64,000 bases of DNA from assembly GCF_018398315.1 (NCBI RefSeq), contig NZ_JAHBRW010000001.1:4162501-4226500 (forward strand). The letters are read 5' to 3'. Below the pieces are notes generated by a model. It worked only from the letters and a program-made list of their open reading frames with translations, searched no databases and was not told the DNA's origin. Positions 55,690 through 64,000 of the stretch are shown here, piece by piece (positions within the stretch are counted from its first letter, which is position 1; every line of letters starts with the position of its first letter). The position numbers and the translations under genes were made by a program. Origin of the DNA: Chelatococcus sp. YT9 (GTDB lineage Bacteria > Pseudomonadota > Alphaproteobacteria > Rhizobiales > Beijerinckiaceae).

Positions 55690-57162
55690 TCATGGCCCCC
55701 GCCCCCGCGACGGCTCCTGAAGCACCTGGTCGACCCTGTCGATCAGATAGGGAAAGAAGGGATTCGAGGACATCCGCAAGAGGCTGTCGAGATCCATGAT
55801 CAGCGTCCCGCGCTCGCCATGTGCAGCTATCGCGCCGAGCCTTATGCCGAAATCTTCAGTCAGGTCAGGCTGTAGCCCATAGAGCGGATCGGTGACCGGA
55901 AACGGCAGCGCGATATGAGACAGCGAGAAGACGTCAGGGGGATAGGACAGGCCGAGCTCGCGCACTGTCTCATCGGTGGAGCCTGCTTCGGTCATCCGTG
56001 CGGCGACCTCACGGGAATCTTCGTTCACATTCGAAATCACCGAGACGCTGAAATTACGGGGAGGCGGCGGCAGAAGTCGCGCGAGCACCGTTTCTGACGC
56101 CGGTCTCAGTAGAGGCCCGAGCTTCGTCGCGCGATTGAGATCGAACAGGACGAGCTCGCTGCCGTTCGCAGGCAGAAACGCGTAGAGCGAGGAGACGATC
56201 GCGCGCGTGCTCACGGTGAAGTCCACCACCGACTGGAACGTGATGATGGGGGCGAGATCCGCCAGCCGCTTCTCGCGCGCGAGCCGCTGCACCGTGCGCT
56301 GAACGGCCGTGCTCAGCAGATGTGACTGGCGCGCGCCGTTCACCGGGAACGAATTATATTTGAAGGGGTTGAATTCCGGCAGCACGCTCAGCCAAGCCGC
56401 CTTGGCGAAGGCTGGCAGGATCGCCGGAAGCCCCGCCAATCCGGCGAAACGCGCGAAAGCCGTCACGCCGATCATCGGAGATAGCAGGATGACCCGGTCG
56501 GGCCGGGCCAGATCCTTATCCTCAAGGGCCTCGAGCGCATACATCACGGCCAGCGCCCCGCCATTCGAATAGCCGACGAGATGAAGCGGCGCGGGGGCCT
56601 CGACCCGCGCCCTCGCCTCTCTCACGGCAAGACGCGTCGCGGCGAGCCAGTCTTCCCACTCAATATCCGTCAGCCCGGCGGGAACCGTGCCATGGCCAGG
56701 CAGGCGTATGGCGATGGCGAGGAAACCGCGGTCGCGGTAGTGGCGCGCGAGTTGGAGCAAACTGTAGGGCGAATCCGTCAAGCCGTGGAGAAAGACCGCG
56801 GCGCCGACCGGCTTGCCCCGCGGCTCCAGGATGAAAGAGCGGTTCCAGTCCTGCTTGAAATGCGCGGGATGGATGGCACTGCCCTCAAAATAGCGATTGA
56901 CCGGGACTCGATCGCGGGGCGGCAGCTTTTCCGTCACGTCGGTGCGTACCTGCGCAAAGACATCGTCCTCCGCCTTCAGATATCCCCTCCAGTCGGCATG
57001 ATCGAGCTCGTTGATCGACAGCTCATCGGGAACGAAGGTATGCCAGGGCTCAAGCGGTGGTCCCCGCTGACTGTCGTAGACGCGCAGGCCGAAGAGCGAG
57101 ACAGCCACGATGGCAAGCACGACCGCCCCGCGCTTCAGCGTCCTGCTGATAAAACCGAGCAT
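55690..57162 (-). CDS. Membrane-anchored alpha/beta hydrolase
   Basis: The protein has 490 residues. One N-terminal membrane span (RGAVVLAIVAVSLFGLRVY) precedes a large alpha/beta-hydrolase domain facing the periplasm. The oxyanion region is AAVFLHGLTDSPYSLLQLA, followed by AIRLPGHGTVPAGLTDIEWE. The nucleophile Ser is in HLVGYSNGGALAVMYALE, and SPMIGVTAFARF follows in the place of the Asp-bearing strand. It resembles lysophospholipase or monoacylglycerol-lipase-like enzymes. ATG at 57162 has GAGGG eight bases upstream; a start at 57183 would add seven residues. Confidence 0.82.
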   Translation of the reverse strand: MLGFISRTLKRGAVVLAIVAVSLFGLRVYDSQRGPPLEPWHTFVPDELSINELDHADWRGYLKAEDDVFAQVRTDVTEKLPPRDRVPVNRYFEGSAIHPAHFKQDWNRSFILEPRGKPVGAAVFLHGLTDSPYSLLQLARHYRDRGFLAIAIRLPGHGTVPAGLTDIEWEDWLAATRLAVREARARVEAPAPLHLVGYSNGGALAVMYALEALEDKDLARPDRVILLSPMIGVTAFARFAGLAGLPAILPAFAKAAWLSVLPEFNPFKYNSFPVNGARQSHLLSTAVQRTVQRLAREKRLADLAPIITFQSVVDFTVSTRAIVSSLYAFLPANGSELVLFDLNRATKLGPLLRPASETVLARLLPPPPRNFSVSVISNVNEDSREVAARMTEAGSTDETVRELGLSYPPDVFSLSHIALPFPVTDPLYGLQPDLTEDFGIRLGAIAAHGERGTLIMDLDSLLRMSSNPFFPYLIDRVDQVLQEPSRGRGP

Positions 57163-57524
57163 GCAAAATGCCCTCAGAAACAATCCGAAATCGATCTTTG
57201 GTGGAAAATTGGTGCCATGCCTCCCGATTGCCTATGTTATGGCCGCGCCAGCGACAAGGCTAGTTGTCCCACGCCAGACCGAACAAGCCCGAATCATGAG
57301 GATGCCCCCTGCCCCACCATTTCCAAGCTTCGCCCTGCACAAGTGCAAAATGCCACCGCCCTATACCAAGAGACTCGCGAGGCCGTTCATATAAACGCAA
57401 ATAAAAGCCCTCGTTAGCCGCGACTTTAACTATTAAGGTCAGCCGGACATGGAAAATACGGCATTTCCACTGCCATAAAATCATGATAATTCGTGCTCAT
57501 ATCGCGTTAGCTCGGAGATATGAC
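57163..57524. other. Divergent intergenic region, no gene seen
   Basis: This region separates the hydrolase gene and the glycine-zipper lipoprotein gene. It is relatively AT-rich in its last 120 bases (57420-57500), where the lipoprotein promoter should lie. Confidence 0.35.
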
Positions 57525-57785
57525 ATGAAGCGTTTTATCGCCCTCGGCCTTCTCGCCGTCGGACTGGCTGCCTGCAACCCGAATGATCGGACCGACCGGA
57601 CCATCGGCGGCGCGGCCATCGGTGCCGGCGCTGGCGCGCTTGTCGGTGGCCTCGCGTCAGGCACGGCAGGCGGCGCACTTGCCGGTGCCGCGATTGGCGG
57701 TGTTGGCGGCGCCATTGTCGGCAACGCGACGACACCTACCTGCCGCACCTATATCTATCGCGGCCGCCGCTACCAGGAATGCTGA
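57525..57785 (+). CDS. Glycine-zipper outer-membrane lipoprotein
   Basis: This 86-residue protein has a lipobox (LAVGLAACNPND, lipidated Cys17). A Gly/Ala zipper follows (GGAAIGAGAGALVGGLASG and AGAAIGGVGGAIVGNA), typical of the YMGG/SlyB-like 2TM family, and a short tail with a likely disulfide pair (PTCRTYIYRGRRYQEC). Such proteins stabilise the outer membrane in many proteobacteria. ATG at 57525 has GGAG seven bases upstream; a start at 57483 is rejected because it masks the lipoprotein signal. A terminator follows 45 bases after the stop. Confidence 0.85.
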   Translation: MKRFIALGLLAVGLAACNPNDRTDRTIGGAAIGAGAGALVGGLASGTAGGALAGAAIGGVGGAIVGNATTPTCRTYIYRGRRYQEC

Positions 57786-57829
57786 CAGGCAATCCGTCCG
57801 CGGGAGCCCTGCTCTAGCAAGAATCGAAG

Positions 57830-57864
57830 GAAACTCCGGCGCATAGTAATGCGGCCGGAGTTTT
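57830..57864 (+). terminator. Intrinsic terminator of the glycine-zipper lipoprotein gene
   Basis: AAACTCCGG and CCGGAGTTT form a 9-bp stem around a 15-base loop, ending in TTTTCGTT. The opposite strand has a matching AAAACTCCGG start. Confidence 0.75.
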
Positions 57865-58031
57865 CGTTCTTGCGCATGCCGGCTTGCTAGTGGCGCCTCG
57901 CTTGGCGACATCTGCGTGCTCTCGTAGGGACCAGCTGATCCTGTCGCCTCGGGGTCAGGTATGTCGTCGGCCTCTGCGCTTTTTCCGCGGGATGTTTTAT
58001 GCTCCTTTCTCGGAAGAACGGAGATGAGCCC

Positions 58032-58169
58032 GTGCGCCATATACCCAACGACGACTACGAGTACCCCGAACGGACGTGGATGGGGATCGCCGGAAAGATC
58101 CTGCTGTCGAAAGTCACGATTGCCGTCCTCGTCGGCCTCGCGCTCTTCGCCGCCTACGAGTTTCTCTAG
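58032..58169 (+). CDS. Small single-span membrane protein
   Basis: GTG at 58032 encodes 45 residues: a charged N-terminus (RHIPNDDYEYPERTWMGIAG) and one hydrophobic span (VTIAVLVGLALFAAYEFL). GGAG lies eight bases upstream. An in-frame ATG at 57999 with GGGA ahead would give 56 residues. Function is unknown. The acidic/aromatic start and single span near the C-terminus look protein-like, not random. Confidence 0.5.
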   Translation: MRHIPNDDYEYPERTWMGIAGKILLSKVTIAVLVGLALFAAYEFL

Positions 58170-58452
58170 AAGAGCCTTCTGAACAGCCGCGGTGCAGTCT
58201 TCGTGCCCTGAGCGGCCAGCGATGTGCTGATTTGAGCGCCCCGCATTTGCGGGCCAGCTTGCGTTTCATAGATCAGTTCGTTGCCGAGCCCGGCTATCGA
58301 TTGAGCGTCGTCCCGATGCCGGAAATGACCATTCTCCCCAAGACACCCATCCGCGCTGGTGCCGAGCGGTTCGGCGTCAGAGATTGCTGAGAAACAAGAA
58401 GTTTGATCGGCTACGGCTGACCCGAGATTGGGGTACGCGCGGAATTCTTAGG

Positions 58453-58887
58453 CTAATCCCTCTGAATACTGGCCATCGCCGCGCGCGTCGCCTCCGGGAT
58501 CGGGCAGGGACGATGGTTTTTCGCATCGACATAGACATGAACGAAGAAGCCTTCCGCTGAAGCTTCATCGTTGTCATCGGCAAACAGCGCGAGTTCGTAG
58601 CGCACCGATGAGCGGCCGATCTGCGCCACACGCAAGCCAGCTGAAATGACCGATGGATAGCTCATTTCACGAAGATAGCGGCAACCGGTCTCCGCCACGA
58701 AGCCTATGGCCGAGCTTTCCTGAGGCGAGAGAAGCCCCTGGGAGATCAGCCACTGGTTCACCGTGGTGTCGAATAGCATGTAGTGGATGACATTGTTCAG
58801 ATGGCCATAAGCGTCGTTGTCGGCCCAACGGGTCGTATGGCGCTGGAAGTGGGGATAATCGGCGCGACGAGACGGCGGAGCGCGCAT
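58453..58887 (-). CDS. Acyl-CoA thioesterase (4HBT hot-dog family)
   Basis: This 144-residue hot-dog protein has the 4HBT active-site segment TTRWADNDAYGHLNNVIHYM, with the catalytic Asp in the DNDAYGH loop, followed by the FDTTVNQWLI helix. It should hydrolyse an acyl-CoA, but the acyl group is unknown. The start codon directly abuts the stop of the upstream iron-type dehydrogenase gene (TGA ATG), implying translational coupling and a shared metabolic role. Confidence 0.87.
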   Translation of the reverse strand: MRAPPSRRADYPHFQRHTTRWADNDAYGHLNNVIHYMLFDTTVNQWLISQGLLSPQESSAIGFVAETGCRYLREMSYPSVISAGLRVAQIGRSSVRYELALFADDNDEASAEGFFVHVYVDAKNHRPCPIPEATRAAMASIQRD

Positions 58888-60060
58888 TCACCAGGCCTCC
58901 GCATAGATCGCCAGCGCATCTGCCTCGGTCACAGGACGGGGGTTGTTGACGAGCAGCCGCTGCTGCTTCATCGCATCGGCTGCGAGTTGGGGAAGCGCGT
59001 CCCTTGGAATGTGCACGTCACGCAAACGCCGGGGCATCTCGAGGCGGGCAATGAGATCGTCTAACGCCGCAATGAACGCGCCGGCGAGACCTTCCGCCGG
59101 CTGTTCCGCCAAATGCGGGAACGCGTCCGCCGCGATTTTCGCATAGGTCGCGGCCGCTACAGGAAGGTTGAAGCGCAGCACGGCCGTTAGAACGAGCGCG
59201 TTTGACAGGCCGTGCGGGATGTGGAACGTCCCGCCGATCGGATAAGCCAGCGCATGGACGGCCGCGACCGGCGAGTTAGCGAAGGCCTGCCCTGCCAGCA
59301 TTGAGCCAAGTAGCATCGCTTCGCGCGCCGGCCTGTCCGCCCCGCTCCTCACCGCCCTTTCGATATGGCTGCCGAGTAGCCGCAGGGCCTCACGCGCCAG
59401 CATTCGCGATAGAGGGTTATTGTTGGGATTGGCCGATGCGTAGGCCTCGATTGCGTGCACCATGGCATCCACGCCGGTGGCGGCCGTGATCGCCGGCGGC
59501 AAGCCGAACGTCAGCGCCGCATCGAGCACCGCGATATCCGGCAGCAGTACCGGACTGGAAACACCCCGCTTCTCGTCAGCGCCCACCGTGATGATGGCGA
59601 CGGGGGTGACCTCCGATCCCGTCCCAGCGGTTGTCGGCACCAGGACCAGCGGCAGACGCGGCCCCCGTGCGTTGCGCACGCCCCAGACCTCGTCCAATGG
59701 CTGCCCCGAGCCCAAAAGCAGCGCCACCATCTTGGCAACATCCAGCGATGAGCCGCCACCGAAGCCGATCACTCCGGTGGAACCCATTCGTCGTCCCATT
59801 TCGCAGGCGGCCATCACAGTCGCCTGAGACGGGTCCGCCTCGACGCGATCGAAGATCTCGACGTCGATCCCGTCTCTGCGCAGCGAAGCAACGGCAGGGT
59901 CGCATAGTCCCAGTTTATGGATGCCATCATCCGTCAGGAGCAACACCCGTTGGCCCAGACGACCAGCCGCAATTTCGGCGAGCCTTGAGGTGCTGCCTGT
60001 CTCGACAATGATCGAGGCCGTGGACTGGAAGGAGAAGGCGGCGATCCCGGTAGGTGGCAT
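58888..60060 (-). CDS. Iron-containing alcohol dehydrogenase family protein
   Basis: The 390-residue enzyme is of the Fe-ADH/maleylacetate-reductase superfamily. The NAD(P) loop is GVIGFGGGSSLDVAKMVALL and PTTAGTGSEVTPVAII. Metal ligands sit in TGVDAMVHAIEAY (Asp and His), VHALAYPIGGTFHIPHG (two His). A full set of ligands indicates an active enzyme. It could reduce an aldehyde or a maleylacetate-like compound. ATG at 60060 has GGAG eight bases upstream. It is the first gene of a two-gene operon with the 4HBT thioesterase. Confidence 0.9.
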   Translation of the reverse strand: MPPTGIAAFSFQSTASIIVETGSTSRLAEIAAGRLGQRVLLLTDDGIHKLGLCDPAVASLRRDGIDVEIFDRVEADPSQATVMAACEMGRRMGSTGVIGFGGGSSLDVAKMVALLLGSGQPLDEVWGVRNARGPRLPLVLVPTTAGTGSEVTPVAIITVGADEKRGVSSPVLLPDIAVLDAALTFGLPPAITAATGVDAMVHAIEAYASANPNNNPLSRMLAREALRLLGSHIERAVRSGADRPAREAMLLGSMLAGQAFANSPVAAVHALAYPIGGTFHIPHGLSNALVLTAVLRFNLPVAAATYAKIAADAFPHLAEQPAEGLAGAFIAALDDLIARLEMPRRLRDVHIPRDALPQLAADAMKQQRLLVNNPRPVTEADALAIYAEAW

Positions 60061-60378
60061 GTAACAAGCTCCGGTGCTGATAGCCGAGCGGGATTACAGG
60101 GGCCGATTAACTTGGTCGGGCCGTGCCTTATCGTTGTGCCTCAAACCGCTCATTTGGCAAAGACCTCATTGGCTAACCTGAGCCATAAGCACCCGCTGAA
60201 AAGCGGTCCAGACGGCGCCGCCCGCAGCCTCGGCGCCCGCAAGGCATGGCTGAACCGAATGCTTAAGCAGAAGCTCCCTCGAAGATATTCCTTTCTTCTA
60301 TCGGGGAGTGGCCGACTCGGTGACAGTGCTCCGAATGAATTGGCGTGGACTGTGTGGCCGGGCCGGGGGAGCAAAAGA
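60061..60378. other. Divergent intergenic region, no gene seen
   Basis: This region lies between the dehydrogenase operon (reverse) and the MFS gene (forward). A forward frame from 60112 reads into the MFS gene but its extra 89 residues look untranslated. Confidence 0.35.
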
Positions 60379-61713
60379 ATGAAATCGCAAACGGGATTTG
60401 GCCTGCTCCTCTGGTCATCCTGTCTGGCAATGTTGGCCGTCGGCGCCAACAGCACGGCGATCATGGCCGCGTTGCCGCTCATGAAGGGCGAACTGTCTCT
60501 CACCTCCGCCGGCCTGGAATGGGCCGTGAATGCCTATCTCGTCATGTCCGCCGCCTGCGTCGTGCTGGGCGGAAAGGCCGCGGATCGATTGACCGCTCGG
60601 GTGAGCTCGACCGTCGGACTGGCGGTATTCGGTCTCGCGTCCTGCGTAATCGCCTCCGCCGAGACGCAGGCCGCACTTCTGGTCGGGCGCGGGCTTCAGG
60701 GTTTGGGGGCGGCTTTCGCCGTTCCAGGCACGCTCGCTGCGATCAACGGAGGCGCAGTGCCAGAACGTCGGGATAGCGCTATAGGGGCCTGGACGGGATT
60801 TCTGATGCTCGGCTTCAGCATCGGCCCCCTCGTTGGTGGCAGTCTGACTCATATCGCGGGTTGGCGTGTGGTCTTCTGGTTCAATGTTCCGTTGGTCGTG
60901 GCCGCCCTCGCCGGGTTCATCATGGCCGGGCAGCCAGCGCAAGGAAGAAAGGCATCGTCTGAAGGTATCGATGCGACCGGCTTCGTCCTGCTTGCCACGT
61001 TTATGATATCTATTATCTTCGGACTTCACGCCCTGCCGCATGCCAAGACAACTCCACTTTCCCTCATCCTTCCGTCCGTCCTGGCGATCGGCGCCTTCAC
61101 GCTGCTGCTGATTGTGGAGAGACGCGTGAAGGCGCCTATGGTGGACCTCAGTTTCTTCACCCAGCGGGGCTTCGTTGTCGGAACGATGATGGGAGCGCTG
61201 TCGATGTTATGCATCATGGCCCTGCTGCTATACTTCAATCTTTATGCGCAAAGTCAGGATGGGCTCGACCTCACCGCGCTTGAGGCCGGAGCGTTGTTGC
61301 TTCCGCTTGGAGCGGCGTTGCTCGGATTGGCGCTTTCGGCTTCCGCCATTTCAGCGCGAACGGGGCTTCGCAATGCGATGACGGGCGGAATGGCGCTCGT
61401 CGTACTCGCCAGCCTCCTTACCAGTGCGGCAGTCGCAGCAGCCGACATGAGCCTTCTCGCCGTCGGCTTCTTTGTGATGGGCAGCGGTTTGGCAGTTCCC
61501 TACGCGTTGGCCCCGCGCCTGGCACTCTCGGCGCTGCCGCCGTCCCAAGCTGGACAGGGCGCCGGCGTTGTCAACGCCAGCACTTTTCTGGGCGGGAGCA
61601 TCGGCGTGGCAGCCGGCGCGATCGCTTTCGCGATAGCTGGCTTTACCGGTGTTCTCACAATGATCGCGCTCGCGGGCGCAGCCGGTGCCGCGCTCAGCCG
61701 CAGGATCCCTTAG
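60379..61713 (+). CDS. MFS transporter (DHA2-like)
   Basis: This 444-residue inner-membrane exporter has 12 to 14 hydrophobic spans. Visible motifs are MLAVGANSTAIMAALPLMKG in span 1, LGGKAADRLTARVSS (motif A-like), GRGLQGLGAAFAVPGTLAAI in span 4, and GFSIGPLVGGSLTHIAGWR around motif C. ATG at 60379 has GGGGGAG seven bases upstream and gives a normal start. Substrate unknown; drug-efflux relatives are the closest match by pattern. Confidence 0.85.
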   Translation: MKSQTGFGLLLWSSCLAMLAVGANSTAIMAALPLMKGELSLTSAGLEWAVNAYLVMSAACVVLGGKAADRLTARVSSTVGLAVFGLASCVIASAETQAALLVGRGLQGLGAAFAVPGTLAAINGGAVPERRDSAIGAWTGFLMLGFSIGPLVGGSLTHIAGWRVVFWFNVPLVVAALAGFIMAGQPAQGRKASSEGIDATGFVLLATFMISIIFGLHALPHAKTTPLSLILPSVLAIGAFTLLLIVERRVKAPMVDLSFFTQRGFVVGTMMGALSMLCIMALLLYFNLYAQSQDGLDLTALEAGALLLPLGAALLGLALSASAISARTGLRNAMTGGMALVVLASLLTSAAVAAADMSLLAVGFFVMGSGLAVPYALAPRLALSALPPSQAGQGAGVVNASTFLGGSIGVAAGAIAFAIAGFTGVLTMIALAGAAGAALSRRIP

Positions 61714-62151
61714 ACCCTCGTGAAGCCGATCGGGTGAGAGGTCGAGATCCGCAACCGGTAGCCAGCATCCGGGAATCCAGCTCTTGCCGGCATGTCACCT
61801 GGAAACAATATAAGGATTTATAACATAAAGATAATTCTGCATTTGCGACAGTATTGCAACATGATGTCTTTCAGGGCAAAGCTTCAGCTAGTCGTTATTG
61901 ACGAGCTTCGAACAGAGATCGTCTATTCTCGTGGGTTGGTGTCGATTCCGCGCCCCGAGGGGTGAGGTGACTGTGCCTTGCACCGCCTCCGCGTTCCACG
62001 GCGTGAGCGACGCTTTCTTCGGAGGAAGCAAGCGGTCCCGGGAAACTTTTCTCCGATTGACAGTTTAACTTGCCAGGTCCTGCTGATGTAGCTGACATTG
62101 CGGCTCGTTGTTCGTGCTCGGCTTTCCGAGCCGAAGTGAGTGGAGGACGCC
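61714..62151. other. Intergenic region upstream of the sulfatase gene
   Basis: About 440 bases with an AT-rich block (61800-61870, for example ATATAAGGATTTATAACATA) that probably marks the sulfatase promoter. No gene or RNA was recognised. Confidence 0.4.
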
Positions 62152-63780
62152 GTGAGACTAAAACTGTTGGCATCGGTTGTATTCGCCAGCGTGAGTATGG
62201 GAGCCTCGGCTATGCCCGCGCAGGCGCAACAACCAAGCCCTCCCCAAGCCCAGCCGCAGCCTCAACGCGCCGCGCCGTCCCAACCCAATATTCTCGTCAT
62301 CTTCGGGGACGACGTCGGGCAAACCAACCTCAGCGCCTATGGCTTCGGTGTTGTCGGCTATCAGACGCCGAACATCGATCGTATCGCGCGGGAAGGCATG
62401 AAATTCACGGACTATTACGCGGAGAACAGCTGCACGGCCGGGCGCTCGTCCTTCATCACAGGACAGACGCCGAAGCGCACGGGGCTGTCGAAAGTCGGCG
62501 TTCCCGGCGCCACGGTGGGTCTCCAGGATCGGGACGTCACGATGGCGCAGGTCCTGAAATCGATGGGCTATGCCACCGGCCAGTTCGGCAAGAATCATCT
62601 GGGCGATCGCGACGAATACCTTCCGACCAACCACGGTTTCGACGAGTTCTTCGGAAACCTCTATCATCTCAATGCAGAAGAGGAGCCCGAGCGGCCTTAC
62701 TGGCCCAAGGATGACCCCGAGTTCGTGCGGATGAACTCACCGCGCGGTGTCCTCAGAGCCTCCGCCGATGGCAAGATCGAAGACACCGGTCCTCTCGACA
62801 AGAAGCGGATGGAGACGATCGACGACGAGACGACGAATGCCGCGGCAGACTTCATGGAGCGGCAGGTCCGGGCGGGAAAGCCGTTCTTCACCTGGATGAA
62901 CACGACGCGCATGCATCTGTTCACGCATGTTCGCCCGTCGATGCAAGGCCAGAGTGGGATGCCGGGTAATGACTACGCGGATGGCATGATCGAGCATGAC
63001 GGCCATGTCGGCCAGTTGCTGAAGAAGCTGGACGATCTAGGCATCGCGGACAATACCATCGTCCTTTACACCACCGACAACGGCCCGAACCAGTTCTCCT
63101 GGCCGGACGCGGCAACGACCCCGTTCCGCAGCGAGAAGGACTCAAACTGGGAGGGCGCATTCCGCGTTCCGGCCATGATCCGCTGGCCCGGCAAGATCAA
63201 GCCCGGCACAGTGTCGACGGAGATCTTCTCCGGCCTCGACTGGTTCCCGACGTTGATTGCAGCGGCAGGCGATTCCGACATCAAGGCGAAGCTCCTGCGC
63301 GGTACGGCGATCGGCGCCCAAGGCAAGCAGTTCAAGGTCCACCTCGATGGCTATAACCAGCTGCCTTATCTCACAGGCGAGCAGCCCAAAGGGGCCCGGA
63401 ACGAGTTCGCCTACTTCAACGACGATGGCGTGCTCGTTGCCTATCGGCGCGGAGATTGGAAGGGCGTTTTCTGCGAAATGACGCACCCCGGCGGTTTTGC
63501 GGTGTGGCAGCAGCCCTTCACTTGCTTGCGGATCCCGAAGCTGTTCAACCTGCGGATGGACCCGTATGAGCGCGCTGACGTGGTATCCGATCAGTACAAC
63601 GATTGGCTCGTGAAGAACGACTATTTGCTGGCACAGCTGACGTTCCACGCGGCTCAGTTCCTCGAGACCTTCGTCGAGTTCCCGCCGAGTCAGGAGCCTG
63701 CGAGCTTCTCGATTGATCAGATTGCGCGGGACGTGGAAGCCAAGATCAAGGCGAATGCCGCTAAGGCGCCCTCGCCCTGA
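62152..63780 (+). CDS. Periplasmic arylsulfatase-family enzyme
   Basis: The protein has 542 residues. It has a signal peptide (LLASVVFASVSMGASAMPAQA) and a Pro/Gln-rich linker. The sulfatase domain opens NILVIFGDDVGQTNLSAYG, which holds the metal Asp pair. The formylglycine site is SCTAGRSSFITGQ (Cys94), a C-x-A-x-R form rather than the usual C-x-P-x-R. TGQFGKNHLGDRDEYLPTNH, VLYTTDNGPNQFSWPD (the second metal Asp-Asn) and FRSEKDSNWEGAFRVP complete the active site. It should hydrolyse sulfate esters in the periplasm. No formylglycine-generating enzyme is in the window. GTG at 62152 has GGAGG five bases upstream. Confidence 0.9.
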   Translation: MRLKLLASVVFASVSMGASAMPAQAQQPSPPQAQPQPQRAAPSQPNILVIFGDDVGQTNLSAYGFGVVGYQTPNIDRIAREGMKFTDYYAENSCTAGRSSFITGQTPKRTGLSKVGVPGATVGLQDRDVTMAQVLKSMGYATGQFGKNHLGDRDEYLPTNHGFDEFFGNLYHLNAEEEPERPYWPKDDPEFVRMNSPRGVLRASADGKIEDTGPLDKKRMETIDDETTNAAADFMERQVRAGKPFFTWMNTTRMHLFTHVRPSMQGQSGMPGNDYADGMIEHDGHVGQLLKKLDDLGIADNTIVLYTTDNGPNQFSWPDAATTPFRSEKDSNWEGAFRVPAMIRWPGKIKPGTVSTEIFSGLDWFPTLIAAAGDSDIKAKLLRGTAIGAQGKQFKVHLDGYNQLPYLTGEQPKGARNEFAYFNDDGVLVAYRRGDWKGVFCEMTHPGGFAVWQQPFTCLRIPKLFNLRMDPYERADVVSDQYNDWLVKNDYLLAQLTFHAAQFLETFVEFPPSQEPASFSIDQIARDVEAKIKANAAKAPSP

Positions 63781-63800
63781 TCTGAGGCGCTCTCGCACCG

Positions 63801-63840
63801 GGGCCGCCCCTTCCCTTGGGATGGGCGGCCCTTTTCTTTT
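63801..63840 (+). terminator. Intrinsic terminator of the sulfatase gene
   Basis: GGGCCGCCC and GGGCGGCCC form a perfect 9-bp stem around a 13-base loop, followed by TTTTCTTTT. Confidence 0.9.
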
Positions 63841-64000
63841 AAGGCCAAAGCTTCACGCGTCATTTGCCGTTATGCCCGGGCCGTGAAAGCAGCCTTCGAT
63901 CGAGACGCTCACCGTGGGTGCCGCGGAGGTGAGCAGGCCACAGCTCGATCCTTAGTCGTGGTGCTCGCTGGACTGAAATCGGTCGTCGCTCATTCGGCGG
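63841..64000. other. Window end, possible 3' end of a reverse-strand gene
   Basis: A reverse frame is open from the edge to a TAA at 63954-63952 and would encode a tail ending RMSDDRFQSSEHHD. Sixteen codons are too few to call a gene. Nothing else was recognised. Confidence 0.25.

Noticed and set aside
63952-64000. C-terminal tail of a reverse-strand gene at the window edge
   Set aside because: Only 16 codons are visible, which cannot support a call.

Overview
This 64 kb window is GC-rich and gene-dense. It looks like the chromosome of an alphaproteobacterium of the order Hyphomicrobiales (Rhizobiales), perhaps near Beijerinckiaceae, Boseaceae or Chelatococcaceae. The evidence is gene content and order: RNase E with a long acidic insert in its S1 domain; the amidase / PBP1A / prfB block; the aroQ-accB-accC-aat run next to a DUF2155 protein and the complex I subunit NDUFA12; a class II (B12-dependent) ribonucleotide reductase; and LexA-like boxes of the GAAC-N7-GAAC type. 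No transposase, phage gene, CRISPR array, rRNA or tRNA gene was seen.

Positions 1-15,950 hold mainly envelope and housekeeping genes: a truncated AsmA-like protein, a one-cysteine peroxiredoxin, an M23 peptidase, prfB with a programmed +1 frameshift, PBP1A, an AmiC-type amidase, RNase E, a DHA2-type MFS exporter and an autotransporter-like protein. Positions 15,950-25,420 carry an aminotransferase, a periplasmic M48 protease and DsbA-like protein, and the tightly overlapped aroQ-accB-accC group followed by aat. DUF2155, two tandem GNAT paralogues and NDUFA12 follow on the opposite strand. Positions 26,230-35,480 hold nrdJ, a membrane GGDEF diguanylate cyclase, gamma-glutamyltransferase, a 33-residue membrane protein behind LexA-like boxes, and a lytic transglycosylase.

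Positions 35,780-64,000 are more accessory: a TPP riboswitch with a thiamine-precursor transporter lacking its ATPase; an 824-residue DUF4214 / Calx-beta / lectin-like protein divergent from an HD-domain hydrolase; small secreted and lipid-anchored proteins; an AraC regulator followed by an RND efflux operon in which two lipoprotein adaptors flank one pump; a patatin-like phospholipase; an AI-2E permease; a membrane metallophosphoesterase; two alpha/beta hydrolases; a hot-dog thioesterase paired with an iron-type alcohol dehydrogenase; a second MFS exporter; and a periplasmic sulfatase.

The strongest candidate for something undescribed is the 33-residue single-span membrane protein at 33674-33775. 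It has a good ribosome binding site and three LexA-like boxes upstream, an arrangement like SidA, the SOS-induced division inhibitor of Caulobacter. The prfB recoding site, the TPP riboswitch and the small coupled ORF before the RND operon are also clear in the sequence. All functions are assigned by reading motifs and context; no database search was run.
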